From: Loxodes magnus
Lineage: Eukaryota; Ciliophora; Karyorelictea; Loxodida; Loxodidae
Direction: 5' to 3'
Length of the DNA stretch: 64,000 bases
Assembly: GCA_946699065.1 (NCBI GenBank)
Contig: CAMPDV010000215.1
Location: 62,001-126,000, forward strand
This document shows, piece after piece, positions 48,104-59,410 of this stretch (the stretch's first letter is position 1; each line of letters opens with the position of its first letter). The position numbers were made by a program, and so were the translations under genes. The notes under the pieces are model-generated. The model was not told where the DNA came from. It did no database searches and saw nothing but the letters and a program-made list of their open reading frames with translations.

Positions 48104-51060
48104 TATAATGTTCGCCTTTTAGCTTAATAAAATAATTTTTTATGATATCACTCTCCTTTTTAAACTCATTGGCCTTCATTATTGTTTTGATTTGACTTTA
48201 TTTTTTTATTGTTTTGATTCTCTTCTTCTTTAATCTTTGTTCATATTAAAAATAATTATTTTAATTTTTTATTCTCATATTACTAATAGATTTAGTTTTC
48301 TCTCATTCATTCTTAAAATCAAGTTATTTGTCAATTTTTTGTTTTATTCTAGGTCATTTTTTATCTTAAATCAATATCTTCTAATATTTATTTATTCTTT
48401 TTTGTTTCTTAATTTATTAAAAGTTGATTATATGCTAGCATCTCTTTCAATTTTTTATTAATTTAATTTTTTATTTGATATTTATTCTTTCCTTCTTTCC
48501 TTCTTTTCAGATTTATGTTTGCGCTTAGATTTTATAATGTTTCTTGAATCTGAAGACTATTTTCTTATATAATTTAACTGTAATATTAGCCATCAAAGAC
48601 GTGTTCAAATTTTTCTTATTGCTTACAAATACGGCATATTTACTCATAATCAATATATCTTTCTTGAGTAATCAGCTCTAAAAAATATTAATTGAATTTT
48701 AAGTCTATAAATTAATTTTTATTCTTTTATTAATTCTTTGTTTGTTGTTATATAAGTAATTTTTTTAAATTTAGTCTATTTTTATATTGTTTATAATTTA
48801 TATTTGCTGCTTTCATATCTTATATTCACTTTATTGTTTCTTTGAAATAATTTTTTTGTATATTTTTTTAGATTTCTTTAGTATAATTTTTTATGTTAAG
48901 ATTTTTTATTTATTCATTGTTTATTTCATAGAATTTTTCAATTTTTTTAATGTTTTTTTATATTTTGAGTTCTATTTTTAACTGTGTTTGAAAAGTTATT
49001 AGAATTTTGTATCTTATCTGCTTTTTTCTTTTTATCGATCATTTCTGAATTAATTTTATAGGTTCTTGCAGAATTTTAAAAATCTTTATGCTGTTGAATC
49101 TTCAAATTTATATAAATTAAAATCTATATACTATATCTATTTAAATAATGCTTGCGGAATTTTCAAGCATTTTCTTATGATTTATCTCTGTGCTATTTAA
49201 ATTTTATTCTTTCATTTTGCAATTCCTACTTAAATACTATATGGGATTAATTCCGAGTATTCAAGTTTTGGCATTATAAATAATCTGAATAATTTCTTAA
49301 AGTTAATTGGCTATGTTTTATTATAATTTTTAAAGAATTAGCATTAGAATATAAATATCGATTATAAAATTTCTTAAAGAGCTACTCAACCTTAACCTTT
49401 TCTTCATTAAGTTAGTTTATTTGATATCCTAGGTATTAAATTTAATATTTCTATTAAATTTTTTTCCTAATAGAAAAAGTTCAATCTCTTTGTTCTTTGC
49501 GTTTTTATTCTTGAGTATTTATATAAATTCGCATTTCTCCGTGTTAATATTAAATCTTTATTAATTTAAAAATTTTTCAGTTTCGTTTAATAAAATTTAC
49601 ATATTTTCTTGGTTATTTAATATGAGTACTAAATATCTGCTCAAGCAAGTTTAACATGATAAATATTTTGAATTTTATGACCTAGATTTTCATATTCTTC
49701 TAAATATCTTAATACTATATCATAGTATATTATTTCCAAAAGTGGTTCACTTGAGCTGCCTTGTAAGACTCCATTTACTTACCGATTTTTTCTTGTTATT
49801 TCTTCATCAAGATAGAAGTGTATTTATACTTTTTAATAAGTATCTTTTATTATATCGATTATATTTTACGAAATGTTTAATCTTTTCATCTGGTCAAATA
49901 AAAATTCACGATTTATTGTATCGAACATTTTTTCTACATCAATCAATGTGATTAATAAGTTTTCATTTTCTTTTTCTTTTTATTTATACAGTTTTATATT
50001 TTTGCTTTAATTATCATATATTATTAGACGTTTGCATCTTTTTTATGAATCCTTTTTAATCTTTATTTAATATGTCTTAATATTATATTTCTTAATATAA
50101 TTGGTTAGTTATTAGTTTATCAAATATTTTTTAAGATACGTTTATTATTGCTATTAGTGGTAATTTTTTCAATTTTATTTATTTCTTTTTTTGTGGAGCA
50201 TTATTATTTTGGCTTTGTTCATATTTTAGGTAATTTTAATTAATTCTAACAATTTTAGAAAAATTGAATAGTATTTATCATAGTTCGTGAAATGCGTTTT
50301 TTATTAGATCATTTGATATTGAATTGAATCCTTAAGCTTTATTGTTAGGTAAAAATCTTATTACATCTCATACTTATTAATATAAAATATTTTCTCATTT
50401 TTAATTTTCTTTTAATCTTCCTTTAAAATTTGTTCCATAGATTTTATCAATTTCTTTATTAATTTTTTTATTTTAGTATAAAGAAAGGTTTTATTATTTT
50501 TTAAATACATTTTCCCCCAATTTTGAATGAATTCTTCTTATTAAATTTTAGTTAGGTTCATTTTTGTTCCTTTTTTTGGATTTAAAATCTTTTGGCTTTT
50601 TGCCATTTCTTGATTATTACCATTTAGAAATATTTATTAATTATTTTTATTTTCCTGTTATTCTTCTTTTTTACATTTTACTATATTTGTTTATTTCTTT
50701 TAAATACTTCTTTTTAATTTTTAATATTTAATCATTATTTCTATTATATTAATTTATTTCTTACATATACAAGTTTCTAGCTTTATTTTTTCTCAACATC
50801 TATTAGTATTATTTTTAAGACTTTTTAACCTCTTGCTGTCTTTTGATTACTACACTATTGAATGTTGATATATGAATTAGATTTATAATAAAGTCTTATT
50901 ATTCTTCTAGGTTTTTTTCATCCATAAATTAATTAAAAAATTCATATGTCCCTCTATATTCTTCTTTATACTATAAGTAATTAAATTAATTCTAAATTTT
51001 ATAAATTTTACAAATTTTCCAATATTTAATCATATTTAATTTCTGGAAGAATTTTTTCTT
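48104..51060 (-). pseudogene. Decayed minus-strand LINE ORF2
   Basis: The minus strand gives, 5' to 3': linker NGNNQEMAKSQKILNPKKG (near 50,600), RT start LPNNKAQGFNSISNDLI (near 50,310), NVSQKIFDKLITNQLYQE (near 50,100), FIKKMQ, then NGVLQGSSSEPLLEIIYYDI (near 49,740), RYLEEYEN and AWADI (near 49,640; the second catalytic Asp is lost). The C-terminal knuckle appears as CRICKQQEKFEHVFDG (near 48,590-48,640; last Cys lost). Many frameshifts lie between these blocks. The endonuclease is not found, so the copy is 5'-truncated or deleted at about 51.06 kb. A Gag-like remnant in the same orientation lies just upstream. Confidence 0.85.
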
Positions 51061-51189
51061 ACTTTAAATCCATATGGATATAGCAACTTATCGGAGAATC
51101 ATTTTTTATTAATATGATAATTTTTTATCTATTTTTTTAAATTATTTTTTATTTATTTATTTATTAATAATAATTTTATTATATTAAAG

Positions 51190-51790
51190 TAATATCACTA
51201 AACTTAGGCTTACCACAAACTAGATTTTGTAGAAATCTTTTTTCATCAATAGATTTCTAAATCGTTCTCCCCTAGTTTTTAGGTTGTAAATCTTTATAAT
51301 TTGTTTGTCTTGTTCTCTAGCCAACAATTACAAATCAATGTAGATCTAAAATTTCTCAAATCTTCTCAATGCATCCATTATTTTTGGAGCTTCATAAAGA
51401 GGCCGGAATCTTTTTTCCTTGTAGCATCTTCTGCTTAGCAAACAATAAATCTTGAATAAGTTTTAAATTCCTTTTTGCGCTATTTAAATTTGATTATATT
51501 TAAATCTATTCACTAATTTATCTTATTTCCATATTTTTTGCAATGTAAGCATCTAATATTTTTACAGAAGAAGCTTAAGGATGGATTTATCTTATCATTA
51601 CTTTAATCCTGACCCTAAGTTGAATTTTTTATGCTCAGTTAATTAATCATCTGATCAAATTTTTATCTTAAACTCTATTCTATTAGATAATTCTAGCGTT
51701 CCATCTCTTAGAAGGTAAACTATTATTTAATTGTTTCTTATATTTATATTAATTCATTTATTTATTAATGCTTAAAATAAAAAAATAAGT
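51190..51790 (-). pseudogene. Gag-like zinc-knuckle protein, decayed (copy G4)
   Basis: Minus-strand reading starts with LRDGTLELSNRIEFKIK and IWSDDQL (near 51,640-51,710; Trp TGA), the same block as copy G1. One frame later comes CLHCKKYGNKIN (near 51,515-51,552), a zinc knuckle that keeps both first Cys but has lost the His and the last Cys. Downstream ARE-type residues continue to about 51,190. It lies directly upstream, on the same strand, of the LINE remnant 48.1-51.06 kb, so the Gag-like protein may be ORF1 of that LINE lineage. Too little space remains between them for an endonuclease. Confidence 0.55.
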
Positions 51791-52128
51791 TATTTATTCA
51801 ACATCTTTCTTTTTTGTTATCTAAAAAAGAAATAATTAGACAAAACTAAAAAAAATTGACTTTAAAGCAAATTAAATCAAAGAAAAATAAGCAAAATTTG
51901 TAACGAAGAAGATGCTTGATTATAAAACAAATTTTGTAAGTTTCAATCTTTAAAATGTAAAAAAGAAAGAACCAAAATGTTACTGATACTGAATAATATT
52001 AATATTTTATAAATTCTAAAGATTTATTAAGTTTGAAGCTTTAAAAATTATTAAGTTATTTTTTTAATTAATTTATAATCAAAATTAAATAAATTGTAAA
52101 AGATAATCGTTTGAGATAAAAAAATGTA

Positions 52129-53274
52129 ATGATTAAGATAATATGATCTCAAAAATTAAAGAATTAATATGATTAGAAAGAGTAAAAGAAAAATGAACCT
52201 TCTCCTTTCCATCAAGTGTCGGAAAAAGCCCCAAAAATATTCTGGAATGAAGGAAGGTTATTTGGAAAAGCTAAAAAAAGGTTAATGATAGAGACATGCT
52301 TTTATAATGCCTAGGTATACCTTCTTTAAGCTAGGAATGAAATACAAGGCTTATAAGGAAGAAATTAAGGAAAGTTTGCAGAAAACGATCAGCTACAGAT
52401 GAATTATGAAAAAAACAAAGAAAAAATTTAATAAATAAACTTTAAGCAAATTGAAACGTCAATATGCAAGGAAATGGAATAATCAGCGGTTCTCAAAAAA
52501 AGAAAAAATGCTGAAATTAAACAAAAATTTTAATTATAATATTAAAACAAAAAATATATATTAACTAAGAAAAAACACATTAAAGATCTATTTAAATCAA
52601 ATAAGCCTTATTGTAATTCTAACAGAATTTACAGTAGCAAGATATCCTAGGTGCAGCAGAGTTTTTAAATAAAATATAGATAAGGAGGAAATAAAATAAC
52701 TAAAAAAGAAAATAATGGTCTAAAGGATAAAATAGAATTAATGAATGAGAAGTTAAAAGAAATTCAAAAAGAACTCAATTAGTACAAATAATTAATTGGA
52801 TCTGATGACGAGAAAATATACATAAATTTCGTAACAGTGCGTTTTATGGATGAAGAAGAGCTATATTCATGAAAGAAAAACTTTATTTAAACAGGGAAAT
52901 ATCATAAGAATTAGTACCTGTTGAAATTTAAGTTAAACTTAAAATCAGAATTGTTTGATAGAAAGACAATTTTTTAGCAATATGCGAAAGTTTATGAATA
53001 AAACTAGTGGAATATGTAAAATAAACAATAAATATAGAATCTTTTCGACCATTATTGAAATAAATCCCAAAAAATTTATTTTAAAGTGGTTAACCTATTG
53101 ATGTGAAGATAAACTTTAAGTTTTTATTATTGTGCTTTTGCCGAGAAAAAATAAAAAGTTAACGATGGTAAAAATTTACCTTTCAAACAAAATCAAATAA
53201 AGGATGTAATAATATAAAACTTAATTAAATAAATTAGAACCCAAAGGATTGTTATGTCTATTAAAACTTAATGA
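52129..53274 (+). CDS. Best unknown coding region: coiled-coil protein, about 380 codons
   Basis: From ATG 52,129 frame 1 reads continuously through SPFHQVSEKAPKIFWNEGR, LFGKAKKRLMIETCFYNAQ, QARNEIQGLQGRNQGKFAE and LKDKIELMNEKLKEIQKELN (a leucine-spaced coiled coil near 52,720-52,790). It goes on to SDDEKIYINFVTVRFMDEEE, LYSWKKNFIQTGKYHK and YLLKFKLNLKSELFDRK. TAA/TAG read as Gln and TGA as Trp. It could end at TAA TGA (53,269-53,274). First positions are strongly G-rich. Around 53,070-53,120 the neighbouring frame (NPKKFILKWLTY) matches the 15.5-kb fragment better, so a frameshift near 53.04 kb is possible. No known domain. It may be an element protein or a germline gene. Confidence 0.45.
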
Positions 53275-54654
53275 TATGTCTACTTAATATTTGATCTTGT
53301 CTAATAAGATTATATATATTAAAAAAACTTAATTTTAAAGTCTAGTTTTAAAAATGAAAAGATATTTAGCATTCTTCAATTATGTCTATTTGATAATAGT
53401 TTAGATAAAATGAACTACTAATTAAATTTAAAAATATTTCAAAATTATGAAAATGAGGAAATTAAAAAATAGAATTAAGAAGTTTAATAATTATATAGAA
53501 TGAGTAAGTTAATTAGAATTTAAATAGTTTTATGCTAAATAACTAAGGAATTTTAAATGAACAGTAATTTATATTCTATAATTTGAATATATTTTTTAAT
53601 AAAATATCTTTTGTAGAATAAGAAACTAATTTTAATATATAAGCATTAAATCAAAATTTGTTTAAAAGAATATCATTTAAAATGATTTAAAAAATCCTTA
53701 ATTAATGAAGTAAATCAGTGTTGAATTAAAAATTAAATTATTTAATTATTTTGATATTGTAAAGTATTATTCTATTATATTTTTTGTGAGTTTAAGAAAT
53801 TTAAATTTTATTAGTATTAAAAAGCATTTTTCTGAACATAATCAAATATTAATTTTTATTTATAAATAAATTAGAATAAAATAAACCTAAAAATTAGAAA
53901 ATAAAAAATAGTTTTTAGGTTATTTTGATGATATTATACTACATTTATTAAATTCTGCAGAAAATATTGCATCTATTTTTGTATGTAAAATTTAAGAAAA
54001 ATAAGTGTTTTTTAATTAAAATTATAAATTAATATAACATAATTATAGGAAGGTGTTTTTTCATTTTCATTGCTATGATAATTTTTATTTTATAAAATAT
54101 AAAAATATTATAAAAGAAAATAAAACAGTAATAAAATATAATTAACTTTATAAATGTAAATTTATTCATTTTCATTTAGATAAATCGAGTTAATATTTAT
54201 AAAATATTAATTAAAAAGAAAATTATTTGAGTTTTACTTATAGGAAAAAACTACCAAAAATAATATTAAATTATCCAAACTTATAATAATGAAGATACAA
54301 GCTAATTTCAGTTGAATATTATTTTAAGAATAAGCTCATAAGATATAAACCAAAAAAGGCAAAACCAAAGTAATAGACTATGCCATATTATATTTACATT
54401 CATGAAAATTCATAGTTATAATCAGAAATAATTAATTTATGCCTATAATATATACTTATAAAATTTAAGTTAAAATTAGTTATAAATAAAACTTAAATTT
54501 CAAAAATTATTAATCTCGAATATCCAAATAAAAAGAATGATAATATATTAATAGAAATATAAAAATTTACATTATTTAATTTATTCGTTAGTACACTTGT
54601 TGGAATTGGAAATAAAAGAAGAAGTTTAATTAAATGTTTTCAATACAATTTTCT
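53275..54654. other. A+T-rich stretch, no feature seen
   Basis: Simple A+T-rich DNA, no recognisable feature. Confidence 0.45.
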
Positions 54655-54950
54655 TTAAAAAATTATTATAAATTAGCTTCCATTCGATTTGATTAATCTA
54701 CTTTCCGTTTCTTAAGAAATAGTCTATTATTTAAATTATTGTTTAGGGTTCTATTAATTTATCAATTTTTTGATGGCTAGCATAAGAAATTTAAGTTACT
54801 TATTTAAAGTCTTAACTACTTTTACTACTTCTAATTATCTAATTGTAGCAAATAGAGATAATAAGCAAAGTATGATTAGGTTTTGTTGTAGAATTCTATT
54901 ATTTCTTAGGTTTTATTTAATTTAATTATCTTAATATTAATCATTTTTAA
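54655..54950 (-). pseudogene. Gag-like fragment (copy G5)
   Basis: The minus strand carries FLKKRKVDQSNRMEA (near 54,675-54,720), a degraded version of the LRDG...SNRMEFK block of copies G1 and G4. The DNA matches around attcgatttgattaat and the following ttcttaagaa. No knuckle is present because the alignment stops first. It adjoins the left edge of duplicated segment copy B. Confidence 0.45.
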
Positions 54951-54954
54951 ACAA

Positions 54955-57295
54955 TAAATATAAAAATAAATTAATATCATAAGTTTTCTTATTATAAGCT
55001 TAGTAAAATACTATTCATCTATTCTCTTTATGTAGCTACATAATAGCATCAATTAATAGTAAAACTTCTTTAAATTTAAATATAAGAAATTAGCATTGGT
55101 ACTATAGGTAGAATAAATATAAGTAATTAAATATATCTTTAGTTATCTATTTAATTATAAAGAAATGATTAACTTTAAAAGTTAATAATTACTTTTTAAA
55201 CTAATATTTTGAATAAGAGAATTAAATAAAATATGCTTAAGTGAGGGACAATTAGTTTATGAGAACGAGTTTGATCTATAGCGAAATAAAAGTTTTTCCT
55301 TTCAATAAACATGGAAATTTATAGATGAATAAAAGAGTTAATATAATGAAAACTTAAAAAGATATCGGTTCATTTCTAAATTGAGGATTTAGTTGATAAT
55401 ATGTAAATCACAACTAATTTTATAAACTATAGTTTAAAAATTACTTTTAATCAAAAAATTAACTTTCTTTTAAAATGTCTTCAATTAAAGAAAAAGAATG
55501 AGAAAAAATTACTTTTTTTAATGGAAGTAGGTAAAAAGGCAAATAAAATCAAAATTTAAGTTTAAAATATTATTTTAATACTTACTTAAAAAGAATTAGA
55601 GAAAGATGTATATTGCCTCACTTATAGAATAAATCTTAGAATAATTGAAATTAAAATTTTTTTGACATAAAAATAATTGTAAATTAATCTTTACTATAAC
55701 CTACAATTACCATAATTTCAATAACTTTTAATATTAAAAATCAATAATCAAAAGAAATAAAGAAAATGAAAATGAAAATGGAAAAATATAGGATAATGAT
55801 TAGGAGAAACTTTTATAAATTTGTTTAAAGGAATTTTAGAAATCAAATTAAAAATATTAATCTTGAATAATATAAAAAATAAATTTGTCGTGAATAAAGT
55901 ATAAAAATTGAGAAAAGAAAGATTAAATTTTAATAATTGCGTAATTTTTTTAATTTAAATACTTAATTTATTAATTTTCTAAATTATATATAATATTTTG
56001 TTTAAAATAGTCTATTTATATTTGTATGTAACTTGGCTTAAATTTTAATATTAAATAATTTAATTATAGTTATGTACATAAAAAATATATTGAGATAAAT
56101 TAATTAGTAATATTTACCAATTTTTCCTAAAATAGATATTAATTAGAAAAAGTTAATAATTCTTTAAATTTTATTAAATAAAAATAAGAACCATAATTAT
56201 GATTTATAACCAATAAGAGCATATATTTTAATAATATCATTAATTATTTCACTTAGAAGAATATTGATCTATTTTTTGATTTAATATCTTACAATTTCGA
56301 ATTTATTATTAATTAGTATTTTGATCTTTTTAAAAATTTCCTTAAATTTTGATGCAACATATCTTTCTACTTATAATATGTAATAATTTTTTTAAATATT
56401 GATTATTATTTATTAATCATAATTTTTCGACTTAACATAATCACTTGCGAATTTTAATTATATCTGAAATTCTTAGAAATACATAATTGTTTAATTTTTT
56501 AAATAAAATACATTAACTTTTATACTTTTTAGTTTTTTTAATTCGAGTCTTTTATTTTTATTTATTCATTTTATGTTAGTATTTAATTAGATTAAATTGT
56601 TTGAGGTTTATGTAAATCTATTTTTTTGTTTTATAAATCAATGTTTTTAAAAAGAAATACATTTTTCTGTTTATTTAATCTAAAATATTTCTATATACAT
56701 CAGTTGTGTTTTTCCATTAACTTAAAATTTCTGATTTTTTCTTTTTATTTTGTAATATGATTAAATAAAATTAATACTTTTTTTGGTATTTCAAATCACG
56801 CTTTAATTTCTGACTAAATTTCGAAATTTTAGTGAGTAAAAAACATGATTAATTTGTTAAATTTCTATAATTAATTTTAAATTTTCGCTTTTAGAGTCTA
56901 TGAAATTTACTATTATATCTTTATCTAACTTAAAGTTAAAATTTATTCTATTTATTTTTTATTTTTACGCTTAGCAAAGAAATGCAAATAGATACTAATC
57001 AAATCTAATAACTTGTAACTTTTATCCTTTATCGTTCAATTTTATTAAATCTTATGCTTCAAATTTTTAAAATATTTTTTTAAATCTTTTGTGATAGTAA
57101 ATTTTCTAAATATTTAGAATATGTAAATATGCTTAAACTATTAACTATAAGATAAATTTAAGCCAAAATATATTATTTTGAAATAATGTAATAAATGTGT
57201 TTAAATATTCTTTATTCATATATTCAAAAATATAATTGCTTTTTGAGATTTTTTTTACTAAAAAGCTATTAACTTAAAAATATTATTATATATAT
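54955..57295 (+). repeat. Duplicated segment, copy B (empty LINE site)
   Basis: Second copy of the 37,415-42,615 segment in the same orientation, without the LINE. The position equivalent to the insertion (near 56,560-56,575) is continuous, so this copy preserves the pre-insertion state. The ORF seen in copy A is frameshifted and has lost its ATG here. Confidence 0.8.
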
Positions 57296-57300
57296 AAATA

Positions 57301-57600
57301 GGGAGGGGCAATTCTCCAACTGAAGCTAACTTAAAATCTGGTACCAGGAAGTACTCCAAGGTGAAGAATCAGCCAAGAGATGAGAATACAAGATCGAAGA
57401 GGTATCAAGTAGCATTAATGATGAAAGATGCTAGATACTAAGATCTCTTAGGGTAGCATTCCTATCGCAGCCCTATAAAAGAAAAAATTAGCAAGGGAAT
57501 GCTAGTACATTGGAAGACTTTAACAAAGAATTTTTTTAACTTTAAAAACCTTTATTAAAGAGCTGGGCACCATTGATGTTCTACGCACTTTATAATCTCA
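57301..57600 (+). pseudogene. Family F fragment, inverted relative to 42.9-43.3 kb
   Basis: A G+C-richer 300-bp block starting gggaggggcaattctccaac. It is similar to the reverse complement of 42,950-43,260. It reads as NWSQLKIWYQEVLQGEESAK and DERCQILRSLRVAFLSQP in one frame, or SPTEANLKSGTRKY in another. The part of the 43-kb copy upstream of GRSRLPTE is absent, so it is truncated exactly at the end of duplicated segment copy B. Function unknown. Confidence 0.45.
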
Positions 57601-58441
57601 TTTATTTATTATAAAAATAATTGTTTCCTAAAAGTACACTAATTTAAAGAATACAAAAATATCACATATCTAAAGCTAAATTATAAGAATAAAAAACTCT
57701 ATTTTTTAATTTAAAAATAAGAATTTTATGATATTTTCTAAAGGATAGGAAATAAACATCTTAATAAAATAAAAAAATAAAAATCATTTATAAGCAAATA
57801 TATAAGGAAACTAAAAGAAGTTTAGAGTTAAAATATTATTTAATTAAATTATTTTGATGCTTATCTCTTATATTTAAAAATTTAATTCTTATTAGAAATT
57901 ATAAAGATAGTAAAAACAGGAAAAAGATGAAAAATAAAACTTTTTAATTAAATATTTAACTACTAAATAAGTAAAATAGTTTAAGTTAAATAAATAAGCA
58001 AAATACTAAAAATTTGGATTTTCTAATGCATTAGTTTTAGTAATTAATTATTTAATCTATGTAAAATTTTTAAATTTTCATTATTAAGGGTATTTAATTT
58101 TTATTATTTCAATTAGATTACCTAAAAAAATTAGCTTCTTTTTGTCTTTTTTGATATTAAAATAAAATGAAGAAATATAAAGAATAAGTAATACTGAAAT
58201 TAAAAATAAGAGGAAAATTGTTTTAATAACCTTGTAAATTCACTTATCGGTTTTTTCTACTAAAATATTTAAGAAAAGAAATTTCTATATAAAACAAAAA
58301 GGATGCTAATCATTATAACTTGCTAGAATCAAAAATCTTACGCATTTATTTAAAACTATTTCAAATGCTAAATATGAAAAAACAATTTAATTGAAAAATT
58401 TACCTAAAAAATTAAATAGTTTATAGTTAAAGCAAATATAA
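57601..58441. other. A+T-rich stretch, no feature seen
   Basis: Simple A+T-rich DNA between two coding-like patches. Nothing is recognised. Confidence 0.45.
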
Positions 58442-59410
58442 TAAGTGATTCAACTAATTCACATAAAAGTCCGGAAATGGAAAATTAAATTCTAACCTAA
58501 TAGATTAATATTGAGTCTCAGTTAACAAACAAGATAAAAAGACTAAAAAAGATAAATTTACTCCTCTAAAGGGTTAGAAAAAACTGAATTTCCTAACAAA
58601 ATAAAAAAGCTTAAGGAACCTCGTACCAATGCGTTATTTAGTTTTATTCTTTAAATGATTAAATGAATACAAAATATAGATTCAGAAGGTGGAAAACTTG
58701 AATCTTCGGCTTATTTAAAAAAAAGGAAGATCAAGGCTTGGTAAAATAAATTTAATTTTAAATAGAAACATAAATTTCCAAATTTGTAGTAATAGAAAAA
58801 TACTTTTAAGCAAATCCATATAAAATAAAATAAGAAGTTCATATCCAATTAAAAAAAATTAACCTAAAAAGATAGATGGAAATTGAACAAAGATTCTATT
58901 ACACCAAAAACTTTATTTCAAGCCCTTAATTTAATGTTGAAATATTGTTGACAAAAGACAGGACATCTATGGAGTTAATATCTGAAATTAAAAAGAGTGC
59001 TTGATCAGTCCGAAAATAATTTAGAATATCTAGGAGACTATATTATAATTGCTTTGAATATATTTAAAGAAAGCAGCATTAGTTGATTTATGAGTGAAAT
59101 TAATTAAATAAAATCTTGTTAAATAATAGCAATAAAATATATGCTTCGAAAGGACAACGATACCTTCGAATTTATTTAGAGTTACTGGAGAAAATTGTAT
59201 GAAAATGAAAGAACATTTTTATGAGTTTATTGAAGAGAAAGAAGAATATCTCAGTTTGAAATCAACTCAGATGAAGAAATGTACAGATGAGAAAAGAATA
59301 ATAGAAAAATTTCATCTTTAAATTGAAGAAGCATTTCCTCATAATAAAGATAATCTTAATCCTTTTAATTAAAATTAAGAAAAATCCCATAAATATAGTA
59401 ATTTCTTCGA
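58442..59410 (+). pseudogene. Coding-like region, unknown, probable frameshift
   Basis: Frame 2 reads EKTEFPNKIKKLKEPRTNAL, then DSEGGKLESSAYLKKRKIKAW, DRWKLNKDSITPKTLFQAL and LKYCWQKTGHLWSQYLKLK, then LDQSENNLEYLGDYIIIAL, to about 59,150. From about 59,200 another frame is better: MKMKEHFYEFIEEKEEYLSL, KKCTDEKRIIEKFHLQIEE and AFPHNKDNLNPF. Composition supports coding, but several frames look acceptable, so boundaries and frame are uncertain. No domain is recognised. An HMG-box resemblance was considered and dropped. Confidence 0.35.

Noticed and set aside
48570-48625. Plus-strand LINE end (VILAIKDVFK, like LAIKDV of ORF2)
   Set aside because: The same bases read on the minus strand as FEHVFDGQYYS in line with LINE copy 5, including the preceding CRICKQQEK. 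The plus-strand match is a coincidence.
47846-48981. Several short hydrophobic plus-strand ORFs
   Set aside because: Phe/Ile/Tyr/Leu-only translations of simple T-rich DNA; the right part is antisense to a minus-strand LINE.
49742-49951. Plus-strand 69-codon ORF
   Set aside because: Antisense shadow of the RT block NGVLQGSSSEPLLEIIYYDI of the minus-strand LINE copy.
58600-58800. HMG-box protein
   Set aside because: EPRTNALFSFIL vaguely recalls the start of an HMG box, but the spacing of the later aromatic and Lys residues does not fit.
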